Assembly (NCBI RefSeq): GCF_036850765.1
Contig: NC_089490.1
Span: 275,356,482 to 275,420,481 of the forward strand
Direction of reading: 5' to 3'
Length of the DNA: 64,000 nt
Source: Saccopteryx bilineata
Lineage: Eukaryota > Chordata > Mammalia > Chiroptera > Emballonuridae
Under the pieces are notes generated by a model. The model was not told the DNA's origin and searched no databases. It worked only from the letters and a program-made list of their open reading frames with translations. Position numbers and translations under genes: made by a program. Of this stretch, positions 21,170 through 33,186 are shown one piece after another (position 1 is the first letter of the stretch; every line of letters begins with the position of its first letter).

Positions 21170-24100
21170 ACCATTTCACTTTTCTCTCCTTAAGCTCTCA
21201 TTCACAGAAATTCTGGGTCTAACATTAACAACTAACAACACTAACATTGTGGTGCTAAAACAATGCAGATTCTCTCTGTAGGCAACTTTATTCATGGCAG
21301 TTGCTTACTCAAGATCTTCACTTGGATGTCTCAACACAATCTCAAGCTCTACACTGCAGATGCTGAACTCCCTATCTCTACCCATTCCCCTCTCACCATA
21401 AACGTGGTCCCCAAAGGTTCCCTTCCTTGGTGATTGGCACCACCACCCTCCCACTGCACAAGCCACAGCCTCAGTGTGATCTTTGCATCCTACCCTTCTC
21501 TCCCAGTCAGCTCATTACCAACTCCTGTATGTCCCTTAAGTATCTCAATGGGCTCACTCCTCACCGTTGCCTCATACCTCACTGGTCCAGGAGAGCCTTA
21601 TCTTTTGTTAATTGGTCTTTCTGAGTCCTCCATGGCACCTAAGCCAATCCCTTTCCAAGTGTAAACAACTCAACAAGTGGACCTTCCCCTCTTCCCAGGA
21701 AAGCACAATTCTGTGCTACATGTTCTCCATGCATGTCTTCTGTTTCTTCAAAGAACATATCTAATATATCCATCAGTGTGATTCTTTGATTAATCACAGT
21801 CCCCTCACCAAAGGATGAGCTCCAAGATGGCGGGGACCACCCCCAACTTGCTTATCATTATATCCAAGGGCCAGTGCCATATCTGTCTCATTGACAATTT
21901 CTGAATGAATGTCTTCTTACTGGCAACATATTTTTTAGAGAATCAAAAGTCTGAACCTGGGAACTCTCACTAACCTTAAGGGTAAGCTTTGTCTATGAGA
22001 AGAGGCTTTTGGTTTTGATAGCAACAGCATCTGACAAAATTCCCTGATGGCCAGAATTAGTTAAAATAACAGTAATAATAACTGTTACTAGTATTATTCC
22101 ATAGCTTGAGTTCCTAAGATATTTTGCACATGTTTCTAAATGCTGTAAAGGTGTCTGAGGGAAGTCACAGACACTGAGCAGTTTGATGCAGTCCCGCTCC
22201 ATAACCCATTTGCAATACTGGTTGGATAGGAGTGGAAATGGCCCAAGGAATGCCCTGAGCTAACACATGCTCAACACACAGCCTCAGTCAAGCAGAGTTT
22301 GGATGAAAGCAGTTTATGGTTTAGTGAAGGTGATACCACCTAACAGAGATGGATTAGAGCCGGTCCAGAGAATGGCAATAGCTTCTCCTTCACACAGTTT
22401 TACCTGCCTTTATATGCTCTTTTGTCCTTTATCATCCAGATGTCACTTTCAGAACCCTCCTTATATCATTGCCCAAGTCCTGATCACCTCCCCTGTATAG
22501 AACCTCCTCCAGTTAGAGCATACATTATGAATGCACGTGCCTCATGTCTGTGTAAGGAAGCAAAGTTCGTACAGGTGATTTATTGCTCAGCAACACATAA
22601 TGTACTGTGCGTCATGAATGACTCACTGTGTACCCTCAACAGCCTTCACGCAAACATTGGCACAGAAACAGGAGACCAGACAGTAAGTGCTGCTACTACA
22701 TCCCAGCAAAATCAAATGAAGTGTCCTCATTCCACCTGAAATCAGACCCGCCCCATTGGAGAGCTGTTTATCTACCTCTTACAGAAATTAGAAAAGGGTT
22801 CTGAAATGTGTTTTTGCATGCCTGATTTTACCATTAGAGGGCTACAAATGAGTCTTGCCGAAATGTCTTTTTAACCCAAACTACTCTGCTATTCTGATCA
22901 TTTCATTTGAGCTGGTTGCTTTTGTTTCATCCCCCCGACCCCCCGCCATGAATTAGTGTTGTTTTCATGTAGCAGATGTTCAAGGGTTTCATAAGAAACT
23001 ATCTTATGAATGCCGGTGCACACTCAGCCTTCCTATAGCTATGGAATATAATTCAAATACAGTCTTGCCTTGTAAAAGAACCCAGGCATTGCTCTACTAA
23101 GAAAAAGGTCAAAAGCAAAAAAGAGAGAAGAGTCAGAGCTGGAGAAGTCTTTGCCAGCAGCTTCCAAGTGATTCTCCTGCAGACACCCAATCAATGATTC
23201 TTATCCCCCATGCACCTCCAAATTGCCTGGGGAGCTTGTGAAAATTCTAGATCCCTAGATTCCACCCCAGAGAGTCTGGTTTAGGAGGTTGTGTATGGCT
23301 ATAAATCTGATTTTTAGCTAGCACCTTGTTTGATTCAGCTCTTGATCCAACAACCTGAAATCTGACCTTGAACGTGCCTTTTTCCAATTCAGTGCCCTTC
23401 CATCATTCCCTGAAAAGAAAGATGAAACACCCAGGCCAAGCTAGGGTGCTCTGGCCCTGCCTCTTCTTCCCCCAAATCCTCAGGTGCATCACATGTTTCA
23501 ATCACAGAGAACAGTCTCCTGACAAAACCTGCTGAGCGCGTTCCTCCTGGTTCTTAGCTCATGGCTAAAGGAGCTCTCCCTCCAGAAAGTCATCCCCAAC
23601 TCTCAGGTGACCATGTTGCGGTCTGCTCAGCAGCTTCCCTTATTTCTGGCTCCTCCCCTGCTCCAGAATGGCCTCTCTAAATCATTTGGATGGCTACCCC
23701 GGCACAGCTAACTTTGGCTGGGGGCTGGCCCCTAATCCAAGTTAAACCAATTCAACTCCCATCTCAGAAATTTTGAAACCTGAACTGAGTCACAGATATG
23801 AGTATTTCCTCTGGGTGGCTAACCATTCACTCTATAAAACATGGAGCATTCAGGGCTGGTGGGCTAGACACAGGGACTCAGGTATGCCTGGGGTGGAGGG
23901 GTCCAGGAGGCTGGAGATGGGGAGCTGACAGGGAGCCAGGGCCCAGACTCCTTAGGAGGTGGGAGGAAGTATGTCACTTGTAAATGCATAGTTCGGTTCT
24001 GGTGGGAGCAATCAGCAAGCTTTTGGTAAGTAAATTTATCAATGCTTTTTTAAAAAAAAAGAAAAATGGGCCATTCAACAGACATGTTTCTGCTCTGTGA

Positions 24101-24285
24101 ACTAGGGGAAAGGAGGGAGGCATTGGGGTGAGCCACAAAGTGGATGGGTATCAGTAGACTGTCTCTTTCTCCTGTTTTCATACCTACGCCTGTCCCTGCA
24201 GGTCTTTCCTGAGGTCAGTTCTTTCTTGTCTTCCTGTCCCTCAATGACACACCCTGTATTTACTCCCGAGGCCTTCCATAATGAG
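21170..24285. other. Mostly unique sequence with old repeat scraps
   Basis: No coding gene recognised. A MER5-like fragment lies at 23170-23345. A C/T-rich block at 21290-21650 faintly resembles LINE 3' sequence. Other bases show nothing identifiable. Confidence 0.45.
23170..23345 (+). repeat. MER5-like hAT-Charlie fossil
   Basis: 'ATTGCCTGGGGAGCTTGTGA', 'AAATTCTAGATCCC', 'CCACCCCAGAGAGTCTGGTT' follow the MER5A consensus order (a small non-autonomous hAT of eutherians). Both termini have decayed. Confidence 0.45.
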
Positions 24286-24289
24286 GAAC

Positions 24290-24640
24290 CCAAGACTGGA
24301 CATTTCAAAAACAGAAATTTATTTTTCTCACAATTTTGGAGGCTGGACATCCAAGATCATAATGTCTTTCAGGGTTGGTTCCTTCTAAGCATTTTCTCCT
24401 TGACTTACAGATGAATGTCTTCTCCCTGTATCTCCACACCTCCTGTCCCCTGTACCTTTCTGTTTCCTCTTGAGTATGATGCCAGTCATATTGGACTAGG
24501 ACCTACCCTAACAATTTTATTTTAACTTATTTATCTCTGTAAAGACCCAATTTCCAAATAAAGTCACGTTATGAAGTGCTGGGGTTAGAACAATAGCATG
24601 TAACTTTTGGGGAGACACAGTTTAGTCCTTAACACACCTC
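24290..24640 (-). repeat. MaLR-type LTR remnant
   Basis: The plus strand reads 'AACAGAAATTTATTTTTCTC' then 'CACAATTTTGGAGGCTGG', 'CCAATTTCCAAATAAAGTCA' and 'TTTTGGGGAGACACAGTTTA', the reverse complement of MST/MLT-like MaLR LTRs. The 3' LTR end with its AATAAA-type signal is at the left. No target duplication is visible. Confidence 0.5.
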
Positions 24641-26740
24641 AATATTGTAGTATTAAATTCCATTTTGATTTCAGCTCCTCTACATTGGAAGGTTCTCCTG
24701 CAAACCACGGCTATCCTCACCTCCTCTGTTTCCTAGGCAGGGCCCCAGGCAGGACAGCTTGGGGACTGCTGATTTGATGTCCTTTGCCCCACAGGACTGG
24801 GACTGTCTTATCTATTGGACTGCGTCTCCCCAGGGAGAGCGTGCACTGGGGCATGCTCAGTAGCACCACTAAGACCCATGAGTGGACATATCATGCCCCA
24901 TCTTCCTGTCACAGGAAATCCAGAGAAGAGAGCCCCTTTAGAAATCCTTGCTGAGATTTGCAAAACATCTAACTTTGCATCTGGCCCTATTCCTGGTATT
25001 CTTCAGCCAAACATATATATGTATACTGTTAAAAATGATTGCTTAGCTATTTAGAGTTTTTATTGGTGTTCTAGGAAGCCAGGGATTTCTGAGTAGTGTA
25101 TGAATCACTGAAAGGAACGCCAATTGTTTTTTGCCCAGAAACTGGCAGTATCTTATAATGAATCAATGATCTGCAACCTCTTTTGATGTTATTTCAATGT
25201 TATTTAGGAGCACCCTTGCCAGAAATGAACATGGTTAAGGAGGGGAAGCCGATTTAATGGTGGGCGCACCAGGAGTGCACCCTGGGCCCCGACTTCCTTT
25301 TTTTCAAGGGACCCAATATTTTATCTGTGCCCAGAGCCTCAGCTGACCTTAATTCACCTCTGCCTGTCTCTCCTGTCTGGCCCTGAGCCTGTAGGCACTA
25401 CTTCTAGCAGCTTCTTGATCTATAAGTATCCTTGTTTCCCAGGTGTATGTATACCTTAGGAACTGTGCTAAAGTACAGTTCTCCTCATTCTAACTGGATC
25501 AGTAAAATTTGGTCTAATAGGGCTAAGCATTGGCAAAGAGGGAAAGAAGTAAATATGCACATGTCTGGTGAAATTGTAAGGCAGGTACAATTGGGGAGCA
25601 CTTCTTTGTGCCTAGCAAAGTTGAAGATACATATACATTATAGTCCAGAGAAGCTATATATGTCCAAGAAGACAGTCAGAAGAATGTTTCTTGTAGTATT
25701 ATTAGTATTATCTGCAAGCATGAAAAATAAGGAACAACTTAAAAGTTCATCACCAGAATAATATAAAAATTCAATAAATTAACCAGAGCTAAATAATGCC
25801 AAATAGATGAATGTTAAAATCATAATGTTGCCTTAAAAAGCTGTGCTATAGAAAATGTACAGAAAATAAATAACATGATAAATTTGAGACTGTTTTTCTT
25901 ACTGGCTGGTATCCGGGAACTTAGACTTCAAGAAGGTTCCCACCATTCACTAAATGACAAAAGAGGCTTTAATGCAAATGCACTATTTGTACAAACAATG
26001 TGGTTTATGCTGAGCACGTACTTTCTTTTCGGGAGTCCAGAGTCTTAGTGCAATGCCAGGAAGAGGGCGCCCATGTGAGCAGCCTCCAAGGAAAACCCTG
26101 GGCTCCCAGTCTTTAATAAGCTTCCCTGGTGGACAACACTGCTGATGTGTTGTCACACTTGTTTCTTGAGGCATTAAGAGCGTTCTTTGTGACTCCTGGG
26201 AGACGGCTTTGGAAGCTTGCACCTGGCTTCCCTCTGACTTCGCCACTTGAGTCTTTCCGTTGCTGGTTCTGCTCTGTACCCTTCACTGTAATAAATCAGA
26301 GCCGTGGGGGCCACTATGTGCCAAGTGCTGTGAGTCCTCCTATAGAATCACCCATTCTAGGGGTGGTCTTAGGGACCCGCAACACAAATACAAGCAAAAT
26401 GGTAGCATCTAAGTTTAAGAATATGCAAAACAAAGTTATTCGTTCTTTATGGAGAACCATGAATGATATTAAAATATAAAAACCTGCCCAAGAGTGATAA
26501 GCAGGTTGACAAGATTATGGGGGTTCACAAGGCTCAACTGCAATACTTTATTCCTTTAAAGGAATAAAGCGAATATGGTGAAATATTAATATTTGATACA
26601 GCTGAGTCATAGTTCATGGTGGTTTCTTATTCTGTTCTGTCTTCTCTGTCAATTTTAAATACTTTCATAATGAAGAACATTGAAAAGGAATGAAGTAGAA
26701 ATATAAAAAAGGCAGCTCCGAGGTGATTCAGATGAGTGTG
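24640..26740. other. Unique sequence with a decayed L1 3' scrap
   Basis: No coding gene recognised. Positions ~25555-25870 and ~26380-26690 carry A-rich sequence reminiscent of an old plus-strand L1 3' end ('TTCATCACCAGAATAATATA', then 3'-UTR-like 'AATACTTTCATAATGAAGAA'). Confidence 0.4.
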
Positions 26741-26744
26741 TTTC

Positions 26745-26777
26745 TTTCTTTTTGCTTTGTTTTTGTTTTTGTTTTGT

Positions 26778-26811
<34 letters not shown>

Positions 26812-26926
26812 GGGGTCAGAGAGACAGGAACATTGAGCTGTTCCTATATGTGCCATGATCAGGGAATCAAATAGGCAACCTTCGCGCTGGGACAACGCTC
26901 CAGCCAACCAAGCTCTCTGGCCAAGG
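26745..26926 (-). repeat. Older tRNA-derived SINE copy
   Basis: The reversed layout is T-rich tail, (GA)n tract (26781-26812), then 'TGCCATGATCAGGGAATCAA' and a tRNA-like head ending 'GCTCTCTGGCCAAGG'. The B-box region is recognisable but more diverged than in the VES-type copies. A second SINE of the same orientation abuts its head. Confidence 0.6.
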
Positions 26927-27085
26927 TTTTATTTATTGATTGGTTTTTGGAGAGACAGAAAGAGGAAGGGAGAGAGGGGGAAGGGGAAGGGAACATTCAT
27001 TTGTTGTTTCACTCAGTTGTGCATTCATTGGTTGCTTCCCATGTGTGCCCTGACTGGGGATTGAACCCACAATCTTGTTGTTTCG
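26927..27085 (-). repeat. Older SINE, left part, split by a younger SINE
   Basis: T-rich tail and purine-rich body ('GAGAGACAGAAAGAGGAAGG'), then 'TGTGCCCTGACTGGGGATTG' and 'AACCCACAATCTTG', the reversed tRNA-like head of an older SINE. It is interrupted at the younger insertion and resumes at 27481 with 'AACCAACTGAGCCAGCAGGC'. Confidence 0.65.
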
Positions 27086-27098
27086 GGATGACACTTTT

Positions 27099-27467
27099 TT
27101 TTTTTTGTATTTTTCTGAAGCCGGAAACGGGGAGGCAGTCAGACAGACTCCCGCATGCACCCGACCAGGATCCACCCGGCATGCCCACCAGGGGGCGATG
27201 CTCTGCCCATCTTGGGGCGTCGCTCTGCCGCAATCAGAGCCATTCCAGCACCTGAGGCAGAGGCCACAGAGCCATCCTCAGCGCCCGGGCAAACCTCGCT
27301 CCAGTGGAGCCTTGGCTGTGGGAGGGGAAGAGAGAAATAGAGAGGAAGGAGAGAGGAAAGGGTGGAGAAGCAGATGGGCGCTTCTCCTGTGTGCCCTGGC
27401 CGGGAATCGAACCCGGGACTCCTGCACGCCAGGCCGATGCTCTACCACTGAGCCAACCAGCCAGGGG
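27099..27467 (-). mobile_element. VES-type SINE nested in an older SINE
   Basis: The reversed long-form SINE runs from its T-rich tail and 'TATTTTTCTGAAGCCGG' to the head 'GAGCCAACCAGCCAGG'. Its B box reads GGGAATCGAACCC in reverse near 27401-27413. A 13 bp target duplication GGATGACACTTTT lies at 27086-27098 and 27468-27480. The target was the tRNA-like head of an older SINE in the same orientation. Confidence 0.92.
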
Positions 27468-27480
27468 GGATGACACTTTT

Positions 27481-27505
27481 AACCAACTGAGCCAGCAGGC
27501 CAGGA
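27481..27505 (-). repeat. Older SINE, head part, right of the nested insertion
   Basis: AACCAACTGAGCCAGCAGGC followed by CAGG completes the tRNA-like head whose other part ends at 27085. Confidence 0.6.
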
Positions 27506-27829
27506 TATGAGTGTGCTTCAATCATACTTCACCTTCCCCCAACCTTGATCATGGAGCCTCTTCTGTAGGGTAGCAAGCAGCCCTGTGAGAGGAGGGCCAG
27601 AGATGAGGATTCTAAGAAGTGGCCATGTAAGCCTGATGTCTGAGTCTTTCCTGAGTAGGAATATTCATGGGGAACAAAAGAGTAGGCGTTGGTATCCTTC
27701 ATGCCAGAAGAAGGTTGGAGGCAAATGGCAGGAACAAAGGAGAAGGCCCACGTGAGCAAGCAGAGTAAGCAGAGCCAGAAGACGGACAGTCTGTGCTTCT
27801 TTTATTACCCACAGGCAGCCATTATTTTG

Positions 27830-27975
27830 AAACTTGCACTGGGTTCAGGTGACCCTCACATACAAGAGGGCGATTCTCCTGTTTTATAGATGAAGAAGCC
27901 AAAATCCAGGATAAAAGAATTGTTCAAGGTCATGCAGACATTCAGAAGGGAAGATAAAAAGCTCATGAGCTCCAT
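27830..27975 (-). repeat. MIR SINE fragment
   Basis: 'CTCCTGTTTTATAGATGAAG', 'AAGCCAAAATCCAGGATAAA' and 'TTCAAGGTCATGCAGACATT' correspond to the reverse complement of the MIR core ('TTTTACAGATGAGG', 'CAAGGTCACACAG'). Confidence 0.6.
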
Positions 27976-28287
27976 CCAAGGCCTCTGTACTTGGACACTA
28001 TTAGGGACTTTGTTAGAATACCTCATGCAGATTGGAGAAGAAAAATTTTAACTGCTGGTTTAACATGGCTTAGATGTAAGCTTTAAAACTGATTTTAAAT
28101 ATTTCCAATGGAAAATTAAAAATTATTATTTTAGCCTACAAAAATATTTGTGTAAATTGCAATTATCCTGTTGCTAAGCTCAGTTAACTGCCTATGTAGA
28201 CATAGAAAAAGATGTAAGAATTTTAACTTGCTTGGCTAACTTTATGTGAAATCTGAGTCCAAAGGCAATATTCAAAATATAATGTTA

Positions 28288-28475
28288 GGGGCCTGACCTG
28301 TGGTGGCACAGTGGATAAAGCATCGACCTGGAATGCTGAGACCTCCAGTCCAAAACCACAGGCTTGCCTGGTCAAGGCACTCATGGGAGTTGATCCTTCC
28401 TGCTCCTCTCCTCCCCCTTATCTCTTCCTTCTCTCTCTCTCCCCTCTCTAAAATGAATAATCTTAAAAAATATAC
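28288..28475 (+). mobile_element. tRNA-derived SINE, short type
   Basis: The head GGGGCCTGACCTGTGGTGGC is followed by ACAGTGGATAAAGCATCGAC, a decayed B box ('CCAGTCCAAAACC'), 'GGTCAAGGCACTCATGGGAG', a CT-rich tract and a short A-rich tail. It belongs to the same family as the copies at 40738 and 55615 but is more diverged, so probably older. Confidence 0.85.
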
Positions 28476-29445
28476 ATATAGTGTCAGGAAAAAGTATAAA
28501 GGACTTTAAAATGAACAGTTACTGTGTAGGGTACCCTTCCAGGCAATTTCTGTCTTTCATTGCCTTTGAGTTGTTATACAACTAGGTAAGCTGTAGAATA
28601 TTGACAGAATTCAAATATTCTTGCCCATAGAAAAGCAAATGTGTCTGCTGGACATACACTTCATTATTATTCTGTGACTATTGATCAATTTTATATTTAC
28701 TTGAAAATTTATTTCTGTATCCCTCTGTTCCTGAGGATGTATACATGTGTATGTGTTTGTTTTAATTTTCCTTTGAACCAGTTATAACATTTCACTAATT
28801 ACCCCATTAATTAAGGAGTTAAATAAAATCTTTGATATATTTTAATTTTATGTATTGAATCATAACTTCACTGTTTCTCAAATTGTTATTTAATAGCACA
28901 TACCAACAACAATGAACAGTTCTCATTCAAAAAGCTAGACTCTAAACCTTATCTTTAATTAATAAATGAAACACTATCTCCCCCTTCATTGCCTCAACTG
29001 CCTAAAGCTATTTCAAGTACACATGTGCTTACACTACCCAAGCAGAGACGTAACCTTCCACAGCAACAGGGCAAGGGTTATGGACAAGGATCCTTGTACG
29101 ATGAGGAGTGAGAGGTCAGCATAGTTGTTAACATTCTAATTGGGGGAATTTGGAATCAAAACGTGCTGCAATGCAAAGACCACAAAATCCTGGGCAGAGT
29201 GAATTGGCCAGTCTACTCTTAGGCCCCACAGGTTGGTGTTTTCCCCCCATTCATGCACAGCACAAAATGTCATCTTCATCGCCAGAAAGGAATCTGTTGC
29301 ATGTGAAATGCTTTATGAAATGGATGAAAATATAATCATGAGGCTGTAGGTGATTAACCTCTCAAGTCCTCATGCCCTCCATTTACTAAAATCATCTCAA
29401 ATAAAATGATCACCAAGGCGCCCTGTGACTAACTATTCGTGATTA

Positions 29446-30279
29446 CATCGAGTGCTCGACTTATGACCACGATTGGTTCCAACAGACCTATTGTAACATG
29501 ATTTGGCCATAAGTTGAGTAGGCTATATGTACAGTACTGTGAAATGATGTTATAAAAATATTTAAGTCATATTTTATCATAATTTTCTTTCATTATTGTT
29601 ATATATCATAATTTTCTTTGTTCATTTTATGCCATTTGTATCATCTCTACACCATTTTGTTTCTTATTTTTACATTTGTCAGGTTTAAATAAAACATTGC
29701 ATTACCAATACAATTGGTTTAATATTTGCATTCAAATATATAGCAATTTCTCTATTTCGTGGATGGGCCCGCTTTGTTGCTTTGTTATAACTGTTGATCG
29801 CATGGGTGCAGAACCTTTCACAGCTTCACGAATTCTTTCTTTATCTTTCAAAATTGTCGACACAGTCGAGTGTAATAACTTTGTATCACGTGCGATCACA
29901 TTCACTTTCTTTCCTCCTTCGTACTGCTTAATTACTTTCATTTTTGTGTCGAGATCGATGGCTTTTCTTTCCTTCTTGGCAGGCTGAGGCGTAGACAAAG
30001 ACAAGTTCCTCTTGGTAGACATCTTGGGAAGGGTTTGATGAAAAATATCCAAGCACAAAACACAAATTGCTGTACCGAGTTTGGGATAACAGTTGAAATG
30101 GTGCACGCGGAGATGGTAGTGCTGCCAGGAAGCTAGTCCTCACTGTCATACGCCCAGCTGGGCAACGCTTGCGCTACCAGATGTGGAGCAGTTGTGGCTA
30201 GCGATTGTGGTCGTAAAGTCGAATGGTCATAAGTTGCATAGGTCATAAGTTGCATAGGTCATAAGTTGATCAATACCTG
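29446..30279 (-). mobile_element. Tigger-like (pogo/mariner) DNA transposon, internally deleted
   Basis: The element is flanked by TA (29444-29445 and 30280-30281). Its left end reads CATCGAGTGCTCGACTTATG, and the reverse complement of the right end begins CAGGTATTGATCAACTTATG, so the ends share the CGACTTATGACC-type terminal motif. At 834 bp it is much shorter than autonomous Tigger elements (about 2.4 kb), and only the N-terminal transposase segment remains. The right end carries three tandem copies of a 16 bp unit (30225-30272). Confidence 0.75.
29732..30022 (-). pseudogene. Tigger transposase N-terminal remnant (CENP-B-like DNA-binding region)
   Basis: From an internal Met at 30022 the minus strand encodes MSTKRNLSLSTPQPAKKERK and continues with DLDTKMKVIKQYEGGKKVNV and HSTVSTILKDKERIREAV. 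This is the pogo-type helix-turn-helix DNA-binding domain of Tigger transposases (related to CENP-B and TIGD proteins). The frame stops after EIEKLL, and the HTH_Tnp_Tc5 and DDE catalytic domains are missing, so no transposase activity is possible. The frame extends upstream to 30106 without family similarity. Confidence 0.8.
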
Positions 30280-31359
30280 TAATTCTATGGTTATATAGAA
30301 ACAGCCATGGTTATGTGTATTTTTTAAGCTATAAACAAAAAGTCTGATGTGAACAAGGATTAACCCAGTTCCATTGCAATGCACAAATTCTCTCTAAAAT
30401 TTAGTTTAAAAATGTCTCCTTGCATGGAAGTTCCATGAAACAATTTTCAATCTGAAGTCATTTTGAGAATATTTTTAATGGAAATAGAAGGTTAAGCTAA
30501 AATAATGAAATTCAGAGGATGGAAGTAATAATACTTTTTGATTGGCATCTCCATGGAGCTTCACAGTTCCCTGGGAGGCAGGTACAGTTTCCCTTTCATT
30601 CTCATGTTTAAAGGTTGTAACTGTCACTCATTTAGATGGAAGCAACAGGAAGTTGACAGCAGAAGTTCCCTGAGAGCTGGCAAAGATAATGACTATCTCA
30701 AACTGTGTTTATATATAGTGTCGGCTCTGTGTTTCAACAATTAGGGAGTCATTTGGACCTCCCTTGAAATCTTATTGATAAGTTTTATTTGGAATATGAA
30801 AAGACTTTCTGGTTTTACCGGAGTCTCTGTGAATGTGACTTGATGTGCTAAGCGGGAGAAATCAAGTCTGACAGCAGATTGCTTATATGAGTCTAAAGGA
30901 GGCTGGATCCTTCTGCGCTGAGACAGCAGCTCAAGCACGGAGCTTGAGAACACTAACTCTGGGGTTTCTGACCTGAGACGTTTAAGGTTATTAAAAAGTC
31001 CCCAAGACCATCTTACTTTTAAATTTCTCCAATCCCCTCATAAGGGTTTAAAACTCAGGGTCACCAGAAGGTATTGACCTGCCAAGATTACTCTTCCTGG
31101 GCAAGTGGACTCCAAAATCTGGTAGAAGCCCCAAGCACTGCACAGAGGTATTGCAATCTGCCCTAGAAGGGCACCTTTCTCAGCTCATATACGAGGACAC
31201 GAAAGTCTCCTGAAACTGAACAGTGAGATTCCCTTCCTTTAATTTAAGCCATTGAACCTATTTAAACATAATAATTTCTAAGAGTGGCAACCTAATTTTG
31301 ATTTATCAGGAATTTTTACCTTACTGAACTGTTTTTCTAAGTTTCTAATTATGACCCTG

Positions 31360-31811
31360 TACTGTGTTGAATTGTGTCAGCCTCGCTCCCAGCCCCCACC
31401 AAATCCTAACTTCTAAAAGCTATGAGTGTGACTTTATTTAGAAATAGGGTCTTTGCATTGCAGACATAGTCAGGCTAACATGGAATCATTAGGGTGAGCT
31501 CCAGTCAATCTGACTGATGGCCTTATAAGAAGAGAGAAGAGACACACAGGAAGAGGACCTTGTGATGACAGAGGCGGAGACTGGGGTGGTGCACCTACCG
31601 CCCAAAGACTGTTGGGACCCTCCAGAAGCTTAAAGAATCAGACAAGAATTCACCCCAGTGCCTTCAAAACGAACATGGTCCTGAGAACACCTTCGTTTCT
31701 GGCTTGTAGCTTCAAGAACGATGAGAGAATTCGCTTCTGTTGATTTAAGCATCTAGTTTGTAATAAATGGTTTGTTTGTTTTTTACAGCAGCCCTGGCAA
31801 AATCATCCAAA
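31360..31811 (+). repeat. MLT1-like MaLR LTR
   Basis: 'TGTACTGTGTTGAATTGTGT', 'GACTTTATTTAGAAATAGGG', 'TCATTAGGGTGAGCTCCAGT', 'GGCCTTATAAGAAGAGAGAA' and near the end 'TTTACAGCAGCCCTGGCAAA' follow the MLT1 consensus in order. Confidence 0.72.
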
Positions 31812-32339
31812 CCTATTAAAGATTTGTGAAAGCTAAAGTTAATTGGTCACAAATTTTTGGTAACAAAAGCAAGTACCATCCTGTAAAGATTTTGTTTTAG
31901 TTTTTGGGTGAACCAAATCATAAGAAGAAATATTTCTTGCTAGGGTCATGGTCAGAAAAGTCAGTGCTTGTCAAGTACCCTTTCAAAGGACAGGTTTTGA
32001 AAAAGGAGGAAGAGCAAATGAATGTAAAGGGCTTGTGTGAGGAGGGGAAAGGCAGGGGTAAGGAATACAGCTAGCCTGAGGGGGTCACTATCAAGACAAC
32101 ACCCCCTCTAGGTGAGACCTGCTACTTTCAGGATAATCTGCCCCTTGGCTGAAAGGCCTGTGATTAGTCTTTCCATATCTAAAGAGACGTATTATTTAAA
32201 TAAAAATTTTTCTGGCTCTATCACAAAATGTAATAGCTCCCTTGGGGGCTGTATCCTTTCTGTGAAGTTTTAGTTCAGTGACAAATGTGCTCAGTGCCTG
32301 TCCCACCCCTAGACTTCCTGGTATGCCTTCTCTTAGACC

Positions 32340-32700
32340 ACATTGTTGTCAAAACATTCACTGTCCCCTTCCTGCACCCAACCTGTGAGAGGATTATATT
32401 TCTTGTCCCAAAGACGGCAGACCTGAACATGTGACTTGCTTTGGCCAATGAGACGCTGAAGGAAATAACAGGGCTCTTATGACATGATTTTGTGGTCTCT
32501 TTTCCATCTCTGCTTAGAGCTTAGCAATGCTCGGTCTCTGCCTTATGTCAACTAGAGTAAAGAAATGAGAACAGTGGCACAGGTGACCTACATTGGATAT
32601 GTAGAATGAGCAAGAGAGATAATCTTTGTAGTAAAACACTAAGATTTAGAGATCATTTATTATTGCTGCATAATGTGTTCTAAGCTGACTGATGCACATT
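32340..32700 (+). repeat. Possible old LTR remnant, family uncertain
   Basis: 'TGTGACTTGCTTTGGCCAAT', 'GAGACGCTGAAGG', and the terminal 'TTATTGCTGCATAATGTG' resemble a common eutherian LTR tail. The match is from memory of consensus wording only and could be wrong. Confidence 0.3.
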
Positions 32701-33186
32701 CTTCCTGAGGCTGGTGGAAAAGCACACCAAGCTGAGTGTATGGTGTAGAGAGTCTTTTGGAGGTGACCATATGATTCAAGCTTAGATGCCCTTCCAAGAA
32801 AGACTTGTCCTGGCCACTGAGTGACAGTATTCATCATCTGCTTATTTGGGGCTTCCTAACACAAGATTGTACCTTCCCCAGGGGAGGTTTATATTCATTG
32901 CCTGGTTGAAAAGGGGACATAAAGGACAGCTGTTTCAGCTACTGTACAAGTCTGATAGGACTATTTTAGCTCCAGGCAAACCTTTATTTCTTGCAAACCA
33001 TCCAATATTTTACAACTCCAGAAGTGACCTCATAAAGGTGACGTGCTACAGCTTCCTACCCATTGTTGGATCTAGCACACAAAGATACTCTTTGTGGAAG
33101 AAAATTATCCTGCATCACCATTTACTCTTCAACAATAGTGCTGTGTGAAGAGAGGTGTCTCTCAACACTTTGCCTCAAAATGGGGG

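Larger units (their letters stand above)
27510..29445. other. Unique A+T-rich sequence
   Basis: Apart from the MIR and the short SINE listed separately, no gene or element is recognisable. The right part (28500-29000) is strongly A+T-rich with no frame of interest. Confidence 0.45.
30282..33186. other. Unique sequence plus MaLR remnants
   Basis: No coding gene recognised. An MLT1 LTR (31360-31811) is listed separately. Positions 32340-32700 faintly resemble an old LTR ('TGTGACTTGCTTTGGCCAAT', 'TATTATTGCTGCATAATGTG'), but the family is not certain. Confidence 0.45.

Noticed and set aside
21290..21660. Possible LINE 3' fragment or gene
   Set aside because: C/T-rich open frames have no convincing similarity; too diverged to call without a profile search.
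25230..25330. G+C-rich block GGGCGCACCAGGAGTGCACC
   Set aside because: Looks repeat-like, but no family, termini or frame could be assigned.
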